A DNA stretch of 24,599 nt from Rugosimonospora acidiphila (GCF_039543385.1 NZ_BAABJQ010000058.1:1-24599), one strand, 5' to 3'; positions 15,571-24,477 are shown, counted from the first letter of the stretch. The notes: a model not told the origin generated them from the letters alone. A program made the numbers and translations.

Positions 15571-16326
15571 GGTTCCAGTCGCTGGGCCCGCGACGGTGTC
15601 GACATCGCCGCCCAGGCCGATGGGGTGACGGTGGCCTGACGCAGCGGCGCTCCGGTGTAGACGCAGTCCAGCACGGCGGACACGGTTTCGGTTTCGGCCG
15701 GGTCCATGCTGGAGCCGAACACGCATTGCCAAGATTGGCGATCGCTCACTGAACGAGTCGTCGTTGCGGCCCGTTTATAGGGGGCATGGTGATCCAACGC
15801 CGTCCAGGACATACCAGCCGTGTCTGGCCTTTGACAGACGGCCTGCGTGAGCCGGGGGTCGGCTGTGTGTACTGACCATCGTGACGGCCGCAGACAGCGC
15901 ACCCCAGACTGTCCATCGCGGCCTGAGACAAACAACGAGTAGCCGCGCGGCTCTAAAGCGTCGAACTCAGGGAGCCGCACGCCTGCGCGGACTCAAGATA
16001 CTGGAGCTCGAAAGTGGCTTCCGGGGGAGCTATGGGTTGGTGCCGACACGGTGCGGGCGGCAACGGGATGCCGTTCCGTTCAGACGGTCATGGTCAGCGG
16101 CGCAAACTAGCCGGGTTTCACCGAGCGGCAGTGGTTCGCGGTCTGCGTCTGGTCGAGGCGGACGCTGGACTTGCCGTCGTGTTGACGAGCGACCTCTTCA
16201 CATCGGAACTTCTGCAGTCCAACAGTAGCGTCATCGTCTTGGACGCAACGTCCTGATCGGCGGGGACGGGGTACTGGAGGCATTGGTCAACTTCATCGAG
16301 CCGCTCTATCGTCTGCGAGGATTCAT
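15571..16326. other. Region between recombinase remnant and FAD monooxygenase
   Basis: No intact gene is supported. A minus frame at 15732-15561 (DPAETETVSAVLDCVYTGAP) reads like protein but is unrecognised. The only piece with a possible identity is the adenylation-like tail at 16146-16256. The promoter for the plus-strand monooxygenase should lie within the last ~100 bases, but no clear hexamers are visible. Confidence 0.35.
16146..16256 (+). pseudogene. Possible adenylation-domain fragment
   Basis: The plus frame ending at 16254-16256 reads LVEADAGLAVVLTSDLFTSE, then SSVIVLDATS. This resembles the stretch between core motifs A2 and A3 of nonribosomal peptide synthetase adenylation domains (DAGxxVVLT...VVxLD). 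It is about 37 residues only and could be coincidence. If real, it hints that a biosynthetic cluster was dismantled here. Confidence 0.3.
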
Positions 16327-17694
16327 ATGTACTTGGAGAGAGGCCGCGCCGTCGTCATCGGTGCGAGCATCGCCGGCCTGCTAGCTGCCCAAGCCCTGAG
16401 TAAGACCCACAAGGTAGTTGTCCTGGAGCGGGACGATTCGACTACACAGCTGGTACTCCGTAAAGGCGTACCTCAGCGGCGGCAGCTGCACGTATTACTC
16501 GCCCAGGGAGCGAAGGCGCTGGCTGAGCTGCTCCCCGGGTTCACGGACGACCTGGTCGCGGCTGGGGCAGTCCTGACCGATCCTCAGCTTGACCAGACTT
16601 ACTACCTCGACGGTCGGGCCATCGCCCGAGCACCATCCGGGCTGACCTCGATCAACGTCAGTCGGCCACGGTTGGAGCACCTGGTGCGGCAACGCGTGGA
16701 GTCGCTGGAGCACGTGAAGATCCAGCACGCCGAGGCGTTGGGACTGATCACCGAACGCGACGGTGCGGTGGTGACCGGTGTACAGACCACCGACCCGAGG
16801 ACTCCGCAGCTGGCGGCGGACCTTGTGGTGGACGCGACGGGTCGCGGGTCCCGAGCCCTCCATTGGCTGGGTGAGCTGGGCGCGTCGACGCCCGACAGCT
16901 CCCGAGTCGAGATGGACGTCATCTACGTGACGCGGCATTACCGCTGGAAGGCTCACCACCTGGACGGTCGACACGGCCTCCTCGTGGCGCCGTTCCCCGG
17001 CTTCCCGCGGGGCGGCGCCGCGGTGCATCTGGAGGAGGACCAGTGGGCAGTCGTCCTCTTCGGTTTGATGGGCAAGGACCCTTCCACCGAGGAGGCGGAG
17101 ATGCTCGCATTCGCAAAGTCTCTCCCTGTGCCCGACCTCGCGAACCTGATGGAAGCGGCGGAGCCGCTGGACAAGCCCGTCAAGATGAGGTACCCCGCCA
17201 GCGTGCGGTGGCACTTCGAGAAGCTGCGCCAGCATCCCGCGGGGTTCCTGGTAATGGGAGATGCGCTGTGCAGCTTCAACCCTACCTATGGGCAGGGTAT
17301 GTCCGTGGCGGCGATGGAGGCGCTGGCTCTGCGTGACCTGGTATCTGCGGGAACTGGCGGGTTGCCAGCGCGCTTCTATCGGATAGCTGCGAAGATCATC
17401 GACGCCGCCTGGGCTCTTGCGGCCGGCGGTGACCTGAGGTTCCCCGAGATCAAGGGCCGTCACACCCCCATCGATCGGGTGCTGAACGGCTATCTGGACC
17501 GGTACCGGCTGGCCGCGTGCGTGGACCCGACATTGGGGCGTACGTTCGTTCAGGTCGCTCAGATGCTGGTGCCAGCCAGTGCGATGGTCTCACCGGGACA
17601 CCTGATTCGGGTGCTGCGCGGGTCGCGCCGTGCCCTGCCGCGAGACGGCATGGGGTTCCCAGTGCCTAACTCATCCGGGGCCGGTACTTCTTGA
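16327..17694 (+). CDS. FAD-dependent monooxygenase/oxidoreductase
   Basis: This intact 455-residue flavoprotein starts at ATG 16327, with GAGG 6-7 bases upstream. The N-terminal Rossmann motif is VVIGASIAGLLAAQAL (Gly12-Gly17) followed by the ribose-binding glutamate in VVLERD. A DATGRGS motif is at 169-175, and the second FAD motif, GDALCSFNPTYGQGM, begins at 311. This is the pattern of the p-hydroxybenzoate-hydroxylase/geranylgeranyl-reductase-like group common in actinobacterial natural product clusters, which hydroxylate, epoxidise or dehydrogenate substrates. The gene is divergent from the borosin-like gene, separated by ~1.2 kb of remnants, so joint function is a hypothesis. The last ~15 residues (NSSGAGTS) look nonconserved and may come from a junction. 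Confidence 0.88.
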   Translation: MYLERGRAVVIGASIAGLLAAQALSKTHKVVVLERDDSTTQLVLRKGVPQRRQLHVLLAQGAKALAELLPGFTDDLVAAGAVLTDPQLDQTYYLDGRAIARAPSGLTSINVSRPRLEHLVRQRVESLEHVKIQHAEALGLITERDGAVVTGVQTTDPRTPQLAADLVVDATGRGSRALHWLGELGASTPDSSRVEMDVIYVTRHYRWKAHHLDGRHGLLVAPFPGFPRGGAAVHLEEDQWAVVLFGLMGKDPSTEEAEMLAFAKSLPVPDLANLMEAAEPLDKPVKMRYPASVRWHFEKLRQHPAGFLVMGDALCSFNPTYGQGMSVAAMEALALRDLVSAGTGGLPARFYRIAAKIIDAAWALAAGGDLRFPEIKGRHTPIDRVLNGYLDRYRLAACVDPTLGRTFVQVAQMLVPASAMVSPGHLIRVLRGSRRALPRDGMGFPVPNSSGAGTS

Positions 17695-17916
17695 CGCGGT
17701 CGCAGTTGAGGGCGCACCCCAGCACAACCACGATCCGGCGGCCGCGCGTCGCCACGACCAGGGCCGACTCGACCAGCACAGTGCCGAAAAGGCGAGGCAG
17801 GTGGGCGATGAGCACAGATTCCGGCGGCATCACGAAGTCCGACGTCACGGCGGCCTCAGGCGCCACAGTGGACTGCGGTGCTACCGCACGGGGATGCCAC
17901 CTCGGAGTCCCGGGCC

Positions 17917-18477
17917 ATGCCGAAGATCGGGGCCACAGGCTCCGAGGCCATTACGGACGACGAAGCCGCGACGGCGCGGGCCACTACGGAGGCTGGGGAT
18001 GAAGGGACCGCGAGGCGCGCGCCGGCGGGTCAGGACCCGCCGACCGACGGGACGCGGCCGCCGGGGCGCAGACATCGCCGCCGCTGGAGAAAGCTGTTGG
18101 TCGCGACCGCGGTCGTGCTGCTGGTTGTCGCGGGTGGACTGGTCGGGGGCGCCTGGGCACTGGACCACCGTTATGAGGTAAAGGTGACGCACGAGGACCT
18201 GCTCGGCCCCGTTGCCGCATCGCTGCCGGTGATCGAGTCGCACTTCGCCTCGGGCCCGTTGAACCTGCTCCTCCTCGGCTCCGACTCGCGGGCCGGCGAG
18301 ACCGGCAAGGGCACGGTCTCCGGCCAGCGGTCGGACACCATCATGCTGGTCCATATCTCCGCCCAGCGCGACAAGGCCACCGTCATCTCCATTCCGCGCG
18401 ACAGCTACGTCCACATTCCTGCTGGTGGTAGCTGAAGGGCGGGATGAACAAGCTGAACGCCGCGTTCGCCTTCGGCG
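17917..18477 (+). pseudogene. LytR-CpsA-Psr (LCP) protein, nonsense-mutated and truncated
   Basis: The frame from ATG 17917 (GGAG upstream) encodes a charged disordered head, an RRHRRRWRK stop-transfer sequence and a membrane segment (LLVATAVVLLVVAGGLVGGA). The start of an LCP domain follows: LNLLLLGSDSRAGE, SDTIMLVHI and ISIPRDSYVHIP. LCP proteins attach teichoic acids, arabinogalactan or capsule to the cell wall. At 18433-18435 a TGA stands where Trp is expected; the same frame then continues with KGGMNKLNAAFAFGG, the normal LCP continuation. Similarity ends at about 18477. The gene thus has both a nonsense codon and a large 3' deletion. Confidence 0.8.
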
Positions 18478-18499
18478 GTGACGGTGGCTCGTCGGGGGA

Positions 18500-18880
18500 G
18501 GTACCGATGGGGGGCCGTGGCTGGCGTCCGTGCCATGCGGCCCGGGTTTGTCTGCGGAGTTTGAAAAGCCGGCTTAGGGGGCCGCAGGTGGTCCACAGTG
18601 GGTGTACGACGTCCTCGCCGAGCAGGGTGGCGGCGGTGCCGGCGAGCCCGGCCAGGGCCGGCGCTGCGGCGATGGTGATGACCGTGGAGGCGGAGCCGGG
18701 TGGGTGGTGGCGCCAGAGGTGGTCAAGCCTGTCGATCTGCCATGAGGGGCTCAGGGCGTGCCGTTGTCCGGCGAGCACCGCCTACCCGGTGATGGCGACG
18801 TAGAGCAGGCCGGGCAGCAGGATCGCGGCCAGCCACCGTTCGGTGATCTTCTTGCCGAGGTTGGCGAGGTACCGCTATAC
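18500..18880 (-). pseudogene. Membrane protein remnant of unknown function
   Basis: The minus frame reads YLANLGKKITERWLAAILLP, then GLLYVAITG, a stop at 18782-18784, then AVLAGQRHALSPSW, ASTVITIAAAPALAGLAGTA and DVVHPLWTTCGPL. Two hydrophobic segments separated by a soluble loop suggest a small membrane protein of a type found in actinobacteria. I cannot name it. The internal stop shows it is inactive. Confidence 0.45.
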
Positions 18881-19179
18881 GACGCGGGTCAAGGCTGGCA
18901 ACCACTACCACGCACACCATCACTCACTGGCTGGCCTGGTCACAATGGCGCCGCCACCACCAGGCCCGAGCTCGCCTCAGCCATTACCGACGCCGATGCC
19001 ATCCCGACCCGCACCTTTCGGCGCCTGGGGCTGACCGTGCTCCCTGATGTCCAGCGCCCATTGCCGCACGATCGCCTCAGCTTTGGCCCGACCAGCAACC
19101 CGAAGGCTTTGGGTACCAGGAGTCCCACCGGCAGACCTGGCGCTTTTCGAGGCCGACTGTGGTGTGGCACTTCCTGGGC

Positions 19180-19325
19180 GATGTGGTAGACGGTCAACGC
19201 GAACAGCGTGCCCCGGCCGACCAGTTCGGACGGCAGGGTCAGAGATCTCTTCGATGCGCTCTTCGGCGAGAATCGGGGCGCCGGCCGCGATGGCGCCCAG
19301 CAGGGGAATACGGACGCCTGACCGC
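19180..19325 (-). pseudogene. LexA-like repressor fragment with frameshift
   Basis: The minus strand reads IPLLGAIAAGAPILAEERIE, then, after a one-base shift near 19243, LTLPSELVGRGTLFALTV. Together these reconstruct the start of the LexA peptidase domain (VPLVGxIAAGxPILAEExIE...LPxxLVGxGTLFxLxV). The DNA-binding domain and the catalytic Ser/Lys region are absent. It is a relic rather than the host's SOS repressor. Confidence 0.65.
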
Positions 19326-19467
19326 GGATCCCGACCGTGAGGACCGACGGGGCCGGGCGACGGGCGGGCGTCGACGGCGCGCGGCCCGTCGGGAGCCCGG
19401 GGCAAGAGTCTCCTCCTTGGCATCGCGCGGGCTACGGCTGTCTCGAGCGCCCGTCGCCGACGCTGTC

Positions 19468-21717
19468 CTACGAACCAGACGTGTTCGCGGCGAAGGGGTG
19501 GGCGAATTCATCGGGGATGTCGCCCGAGTCGTCGGTGTCGGGCACGGCGGTGACCTTCCCGGGCCACCATAGCGCCCGTCCGAGGGCAGCCAATGCCGCG
19601 GGGAGCGTCACGACGCGGATGAGGGTGACATCCAGCAGGGTCGCGATCGCCAGGCCCACGCCCATCTGTTTGAGTTCGATGAACGACAGCGTGCCGAAGA
19701 TCGCGAAGACCACGATCATTACGGCCGCCGCCGCCGTCACCACCCCGGCCGTTTTCGCGACGCCTTCGAAGATGGAACGCTTGTTGGTCATCCGCAGCCG
19801 GGCGTTTTCGCGGATGCGGTTGACGACGAGGACGTGGTAGTCCAGCGACAACCCGGAGAGCACGACGAACAGCAGCAGCGGAATGTATGAAACCAGGGAT
19901 CCCTTCGAAGTGAACCCAAGAAGTCCTTCTGCCCATGTGTTCTGGAAGATCAACGTGACGAGGCCGAATGACGCTAACGTTGAGCAGATGTTGAGCAGGA
20001 TCGTGATCAGGGCGAGACCCAGCGACCGGTAGATCGCGAACATGTAAACGAATGTCAGCGCGATCACTATGCCGATGACCCAGGGCATGCTTCGGGCAAG
20101 GGTGCTCGTTTCGTCGAGGTTGGACGCGATGTCTCCGCCAACGCCGTGGTCGGCGTCAGCGAGGGGGCCGAGCGTGTCCGGGAGGATGTTGTTCCGCAAC
20201 TCGCGAACCGCGTTTTTCGCCTGCTGCGACGTCGTCTGGTAGGGCACGGCGACATCCAACACCAGAGTGCGCTTGTCGTTCGAGATCCACGGCTGACTTG
20301 CCGCGCCGAAGAGGGTCGGCTCGGCGGCCGTGCGCTTTGAGACTCTGTCCGCCAGCGCGCGCAGGGCTGCCTCATCGGGCGCGTGAGAGGTCAGCACGAT
20401 CTGGGCGGAACTCGTCGTGTCGGGAAAGTTATGGCGGACTTCGTTGTAGACCTGGAGAGAGGTCAGGCTGGGTGGATAGTCGTCGATCGTCGTCGACGAC
20501 AGTCTCATTCCGAGCGCCGGGGCAGCCATGGCTCCGAGCGCCACGGCAGCTACGCCGAGCGCGATCCATGGGTGGCGGATCACGAGCCTCAGCACTGCGC
20601 GCAGCGCTCTGTTCTCCTTGTTGCTGGCCAGTCGCCACACGAACGGGAGGCGAGGCTTGTCGATCCAGCGGTGAAACAGACGCATCAGGGCGGGCATCGC
20701 GGTCACCGCCGATGCCATCGCAACGAGTACGACCAGGATGGCGCCGATCGCGACACCCGAGTAGAGCGTCGAGCGCACCAGCAGGAGCCCAGCCATCGCG
20801 ATGGCGACTGCCGTCCCCGAAACGATGATCGAATGCCCGGCGGTGCGGGCTACGATCTCGGTGGCCTCCACGGGGCCGCGACCTGCGTGCGCCTCCTCGC
20901 GGTATCTGCGCGAATAGAACAGCGCGTAGTCGATGCCGACGGCCAGTCCGATCAGGGTGATCACATCCGGCACGATGCCGGTGTCGGGGACCATCTGCGA
21001 GGCGACCGCCCACAGGCCCAGGGCGGACAGGACCGATGCTGCGCCGACAGCGATCGGCAGGACGGCGATCATGATGGCGCCGAATGTGATGAGGAGAATC
21101 AGCAGGGTCGTTGGGATGCTGATGGCAGTCGCGCGGTTCAGGTCCTTGCCCAGCCAGGTTTGGAAGTCGTCGATGATGGTGGTCTCGCCCGTCTCGCTGA
21201 TCGTGAGCGAGCCAAACTCGCCGCTCAGCTGTTTCACCGTGGCGTTCAGCGGTGCCAGTCGATCGGAGGCGGTGTCCGGATCTCCGTTGATGGCGACGGT
21301 GTAGACCAGCGCGTCGCCGGCGCTGGATCGGGTGGGGCCGGTCACTGACTCGACGTGCTGGGTGTCGGACAGTTCCGTTAGGATCTGCTGGGCGTCCGCG
21401 GAGGTGAAGTTCCCCGTCACCAGGATAAGGTCGGTCGCGGGGTACGGGTACCCGGCTGCGGTGGCGAGTTCGGCGGTGTGCTGTGCCTCTCCGGTGATCC
21501 TCTGGTTGTCCGACGCTTCATGCGTGCCGACCAGAAAGGAGAGCGAGAGAGAGCCGCCGACGAAGGCGGCCCAGATGAGCAGTGCGATCCATGGGTGCAC
21601 GGAACTCCACACGGCGATGCGCGCGACGGCTCCGCGACGAGAGGAAGGGGGAATGAGTCGCCCCTGTTTGACGGATCTCATGGTCCTATTCCACGGACTT
21701 CCGCAAGAATGATCCAT
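19468..21717 (-). CDS. MMPL family (RND-type) transporter
   Basis: The 749-residue frame opens at ATG 21717; ATG 21681 (737 residues) is an equally possible start, and neither has a strong ribosome site. The topology is classic MMPL: one N-terminal helix (WIALLIWAAFVGGSLSLSFL), an extracytoplasmic loop, five helices with the signature GLAVGIDYALFYSRRYREE, then a second half-repeat with WIALGVAAVALGAMA, a large loop, and helices including VLSGLSLDYHVLVVNRIRE. The paired GxDY motifs mark the proton relay. MMPL proteins export lipids, glycolipids or drugs and are powered by the proton gradient. It follows a response-regulator gene on the same strand, so it is probably that system's output or co-regulated with it. 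Confidence 0.9.
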   Translation of the reverse strand: MDHSCGSPWNRTMRSVKQGRLIPPSSRRGAVARIAVWSSVHPWIALLIWAAFVGGSLSLSFLVGTHEASDNQRITGEAQHTAELATAAGYPYPATDLILVTGNFTSADAQQILTELSDTQHVESVTGPTRSSAGDALVYTVAINGDPDTASDRLAPLNATVKQLSGEFGSLTISETGETTIIDDFQTWLGKDLNRATAISIPTTLLILLITFGAIMIAVLPIAVGAASVLSALGLWAVASQMVPDTGIVPDVITLIGLAVGIDYALFYSRRYREEAHAGRGPVEATEIVARTAGHSIIVSGTAVAIAMAGLLLVRSTLYSGVAIGAILVVLVAMASAVTAMPALMRLFHRWIDKPRLPFVWRLASNKENRALRAVLRLVIRHPWIALGVAAVALGAMAAPALGMRLSSTTIDDYPPSLTSLQVYNEVRHNFPDTTSSAQIVLTSHAPDEAALRALADRVSKRTAAEPTLFGAASQPWISNDKRTLVLDVAVPYQTTSQQAKNAVRELRNNILPDTLGPLADADHGVGGDIASNLDETSTLARSMPWVIGIVIALTFVYMFAIYRSLGLALITILLNICSTLASFGLVTLIFQNTWAEGLLGFTSKGSLVSYIPLLLFVVLSGLSLDYHVLVVNRIRENARLRMTNKRSIFEGVAKTAGVVTAAAAVMIVVFAIFGTLSFIELKQMGVGLAIATLLDVTLIRVVTLPAALAALGRALWWPGKVTAVPDTDDSGDIPDEFAHPFAANTSGS

Positions 21718-21757
21718 GGTGCCTGCACCCCAACGCCAGATGAAGGCAGCAGCGTGA

Positions 21758-21773
21758 GGCGCTTGTCAGCGCC
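21758..21773 (-). terminator. Stem-loop between response regulator and MMPL gene
   Basis: GGCGCT and AGCGCC form a perfect 6-bp stem with a TGTC loop in the 85-base gap, 30 bases beyond the response-regulator stop. It could act as an attenuator or partial terminator in a shared transcript; there is no U-run. Confidence 0.35.
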
Positions 21774-21802
21774 CCGTCAGTGGCTCGGAAGATGCGGTGG
21801 GG

Positions 21803-22444
21803 TCAGCCGCGCAGGTAAGTGAGGACGGCTCGTACCCGCCGGGAGCTGTTGGCGTTCTCACCCAGCCCGAGTTTGGCGAAGATGCTGTTGATGTGCCTGG
21901 CGACGGCCTTCTCCGTGATGAACATACGCTCGGCGATCTCCGCGTTGGAACTTCCGGTAGCCATGTGCCCCAGGGTGGCGTACTCGCGTGGGGTGAGTTC
22001 GGCGAGAGGACCGCTCGTGGGGCGATTCTCGAGCCGGGCGACGACTTCAGGATCGACGATGGTCTCACCCGACGCGACCGCACGCAGTGTCGCAACGAAC
22101 CGCACGTCATCGAACACGCGGTCCTTGAGCAGGTAGCCCACGCCGCCGTCGCCGTGCGCGAGCAGCTCATCGAAGTAGAGTTGCTCGACATACTGGGACA
22201 GGACGACCACGGGGAATCCGGGGTAGCGTCGGCGCAGTTCCACACCCGCGCGGATGCCCTCGTCGGTGTGGGTGGGGGGCATGCGGATATCCAGGAGCGC
22301 GAGCTCCGCACCGGAGCCGAGGATCACGTCCTCCAGACCGGTCGCCTCTCTGGCCGTCCCGGCGATCGACACCCCGTGGGCCAGGAGTATCTGCTCGATC
22401 CCGCGGCGAACGAGCATCTGGTCCTCGGCGATGAACACTCGCAT
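21803..22444 (-). CDS. NarL/FixJ-family response regulator
   Basis: This 213-residue protein starts at ATG 22444 with a poor ribosome site (possibly leaderless or weakly translated). The receiver domain has the acidic pair E7-D8, phosphoacceptor D52 (in LALLDIRMP), Ser83 and Lys107 (GYLLKD). The C-terminal LuxR-type helix-turn-helix reads LTPREYATLGHMATGSSNAE, then IAERMFITEKAVARHINSIF. On phosphorylation such proteins dimerise and bind promoter DNA. It is divergent from the histidine kinase, 224 bases away, and upstream of the MMPL gene, which is the likely target. Confidence 0.92.
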   Translation of the reverse strand: MRVFIAEDQMLVRRGIEQILLAHGVSIAGTAREATGLEDVILGSGAELALLDIRMPPTHTDEGIRAGVELRRRYPGFPVVVLSQYVEQLYFDELLAHGDGGVGYLLKDRVFDDVRFVATLRAVASGETIVDPEVVARLENRPTSGPLAELTPREYATLGHMATGSSNAEIAERMFITEKAVARHINSIFAKLGLGENANSSRRVRAVLTYLRG

Positions 22445-22619
22445 TTCGCAGATCTTATCGTCACCCCGCGTCCTGGCGATGTAGCCGATCCGATGTGGAT
22501 CTCTGTACCTGGTCGACCTGAGTCGCGCGGGCAATTGCATCCGAATGCTCTCACGCCCGTTCTGTTCACCCCGGGCGCGCGGAAACGGATGCGCCTGATG
22601 ATGGTGCAAGGACATACAG

Positions 22620-22633
22620 TGGTGCTGGCACCA
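22620..22633. promoter_or_regulatory. Palindrome in the kinase/regulator divergent region
   Basis: TGGTGC-TG-GCACCA is a perfect 6-bp-arm inverted repeat, 36 bases upstream of the kinase start codon. Its size and placement between divergent genes fit an operator for a LuxR-type dimer, for example autoregulation by the neighbouring response regulator. A GATACT hexamer at 22654-22659 may be a -10 for the kinase gene. Confidence 0.4.
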
Positions 22634-22668
22634 TCGGTACACGGCACGGACGCCGATACTCTGATCGC

Positions 22669-23982
22669 ATGAGCACCCCGTCCATCGATTCACTGCCAAG
22701 TGAGAATGGCCCACGAGATGGGCTCCCAAGGGCGCCACGCGCGTGGGCAGGTGCCATCCAGTTCCTCGCCGAGGCATTCGTCGAGTGGTTCGGCTTCGTC
22801 CGGCTGCTCGTCGCGTTCGTGCTGGTATTCATCGGCGTGGGCATCTGGATGCTCCCGGGGGCGATCGACTTCGCCGGTGCGCACGCGGACCGGTCCCGTG
22901 CCCTCGCGCGGCGGCTTCCCGGCGTGACCGTCGAGGGGTACCGCCGACCGGTGACCGGGCAGCCCGGCCCCTGGCAGGTACTCCACACCTGGCAGCGACT
23001 GAAGGATCCGGTGGTTCGGCGAGACGTGCTGTGGCACATGCTGAACCCCATCGTGGGCATACCTCTCGGCATCATGTCGCTCGGACTCGTGCTGGAGGGC
23101 GCGTGGGAGCTGGTCTCGATGCCGTTCGAGGTCTTCTTCTCCTCGTTCCGGCCGGCGACGTGGTTCACGATCGCCGACGCGATGGGTATGCCGCTCGCCG
23201 CCGGCATCGGGGCGACGCTCGTCCTGATCGCCGTTCAGGTTCTCATCGGCATCGCCCTCGCCCGCCCGCTGCTGCGCGCCCAGGGTGGTTGGTCCCGGCT
23301 CGTGCTCCACGTCGAGGACGCGGGTCAGTGGCGCCGCCGCGCGGCCACCCTGGAGGCCACCCGCGCTGACGTCCTCGACCTCGAGCAGGCGGAACTGCAG
23401 CGCATCGAGCGTGACCTCCACGACGGCGCACAGATGCGCTTCGTCTCCACGGGGCTCACCATCACGGAAGCCGCCCGGCTCGTGCGCGATGACCCCGACC
23501 GGGCCATAGAGCTGCTCAGCCAGGCAAAAGGTGAGTCGGCGGCCGGGCTCGCCGAGCTGCGCCGGCTCGTGCGCGGCATCCGTCCGCCCGTACTCGCCGA
23601 CCGCGGCCTCGTCGACGCGATCCGCGCGATCGCCAAGGACACCGCGATCCCCACCGTGGTGACCTCCACGCTTTCGGACCGGCTCGCCGCGCCACTCGAG
23701 TCGGCGCTCTACTTCGCGGTCGCTGAAGTGCTGACCAACGCGGTCAAGCACGCCAAGGCCACCGGCCTGCGCGTGAACCTCAGTGAGACATCCGAGACCG
23801 TCACGCTGCTCGTGACCGATGACGGCCAGGGCGGAGCCCAGACCGACCCCGACCACGGCGGCCTGGCCGGCATCCGCCGGCGACTGAGCACCTTCGACGG
23901 CAGCCTGAGCGTGCTCAGTCCCGAGGGTGGTCCCACCGTGGTCACGATCGCAGCGCCGAACATCAAGGCGGCCTCGGTGTGA
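22669..23982 (+). CDS. Sensor histidine kinase of the HisKA_3 class
   Basis: ATG 22669 opens a 437-residue kinase. Three hydrophobic regions (about 43-63, 125-145 and 177-203) form an N-terminal membrane sensor of the kind seen in actinobacterial NarL-partner kinases, with no large extracellular loop, so it probably senses the membrane itself or envelope stress. The dimerisation domain carries the phosphoacceptor His251 in QRIERDLHDGAQMRFVSTGL. The ATPase domain has the N box AEVLTNAVKHAKA, the G1 box VTDDGQGG and the G2-like GGLAGIRRRL. It should phosphorylate the divergent response regulator. Together with the MMPL transporter this resembles membrane-stress modules. Confidence 0.92.
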   Translation: MSTPSIDSLPSENGPRDGLPRAPRAWAGAIQFLAEAFVEWFGFVRLLVAFVLVFIGVGIWMLPGAIDFAGAHADRSRALARRLPGVTVEGYRRPVTGQPGPWQVLHTWQRLKDPVVRRDVLWHMLNPIVGIPLGIMSLGLVLEGAWELVSMPFEVFFSSFRPATWFTIADAMGMPLAAGIGATLVLIAVQVLIGIALARPLLRAQGGWSRLVLHVEDAGQWRRRAATLEATRADVLDLEQAELQRIERDLHDGAQMRFVSTGLTITEAARLVRDDPDRAIELLSQAKGESAAGLAELRRLVRGIRPPVLADRGLVDAIRAIAKDTAIPTVVTSTLSDRLAAPLESALYFAVAEVLTNAVKHAKATGLRVNLSETSETVTLLVTDDGQGGAQTDPDHGGLAGIRRRLSTFDGSLSVLSPEGGPTVVTIAAPNIKAASV

Positions 23983-24040
23983 CACTCTGGCCGCTCGCCA
24001 GCATCAGGGCAGGGAAAGACGTGGGCTCGAGTCGCTGGGG

Positions 24041-24477
24041 GGCGCTGTTGCATTATCGGATCGGACCACAAGGTTGTGCCGGCGGTGAGGTCCGAGGTCA
24101 GATCATCAGGGTGAGTTCGGTGAACGCCGCGGCGACCCGCGAGCTGGGCGGGACGCCCATTCCCAGTTCGTAGTGCCCGCGGCGGAGGTTCTGGATGAAG
24201 GCATGTCCGGCGATGATCGCCTGGGCCGTACGGTCGGTGCGCAGTCCACGCATCGGTCGCAGCCGGTGTTTGAGGTGGCCGTGATCGGTCTCGATCGGAT
24301 TGTCGGCGTAACGCTCGATGTAATGCGACGCCGAGGGAACGAGATCATCGAGTACGGCGGGGTAGACCGGAGCGGCGTCGGTCACCACCTCGGTAGGCGT
24401 GACCTTCAGCGTCCGCAGCGCCTGGCGGAAGAACCGGCGGGCCGATTCGGCGTCCCGTCGGGCCGAGGCGAGCCCCG
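24041..24477 (-). mobile_element. IS6-family insertion sequence, right-end remnant
   Basis: The outer end reads GGCGCTGTTGCATTATCGG at 24041-24059 on the plus strand, an IS6-type terminal repeat (GGCNCTGTTGCA). The transposase frame on the minus strand ends 38 bases inside it. The element stops at about 24477, where a molybdenum hydroxylase gene fragment begins, so its left end is missing. Confidence 0.8.
24098..24472 (-). pseudogene. IS6-family transposase, C-terminal part only
   Basis: The minus frame reads LASARRDAESARRFFRQALR, VVTDAAPVYPAVLDDLVPSA, SHYIERYADNPIETDH, HLKHRLRPMRGLRTDRTAQA and ends in LRRGHYELG plus a short tail. It includes the second catalytic Asp and the third acidic residue (NPIETDH), but not the first Asp or the HTH. 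It overlaps the other IS6 fragment at 2018-2508 over about 40 residues with clear differences, so the two are not halves of one copy. Confidence 0.85.

Larger units (their letters stand above)
18478..19467. other. About 1 kb of decay between the LCP pseudogene and the MMPL gene
   Basis: This region holds a broken membrane-protein gene (18500-18880) and a LexA remnant (19180-19325), both on the minus strand, and nothing intact. Other frames are Arg/Pro-rich shadows. Confidence 0.45.

Noticed and set aside
13270..16326. A separate split-borosin precursor gene near the methyltransferase
   Set aside because: No other frame in the window shows the GLTD-Q-AV-SG(D/E) pattern; the only copy is at the N-terminus of the enzyme itself.
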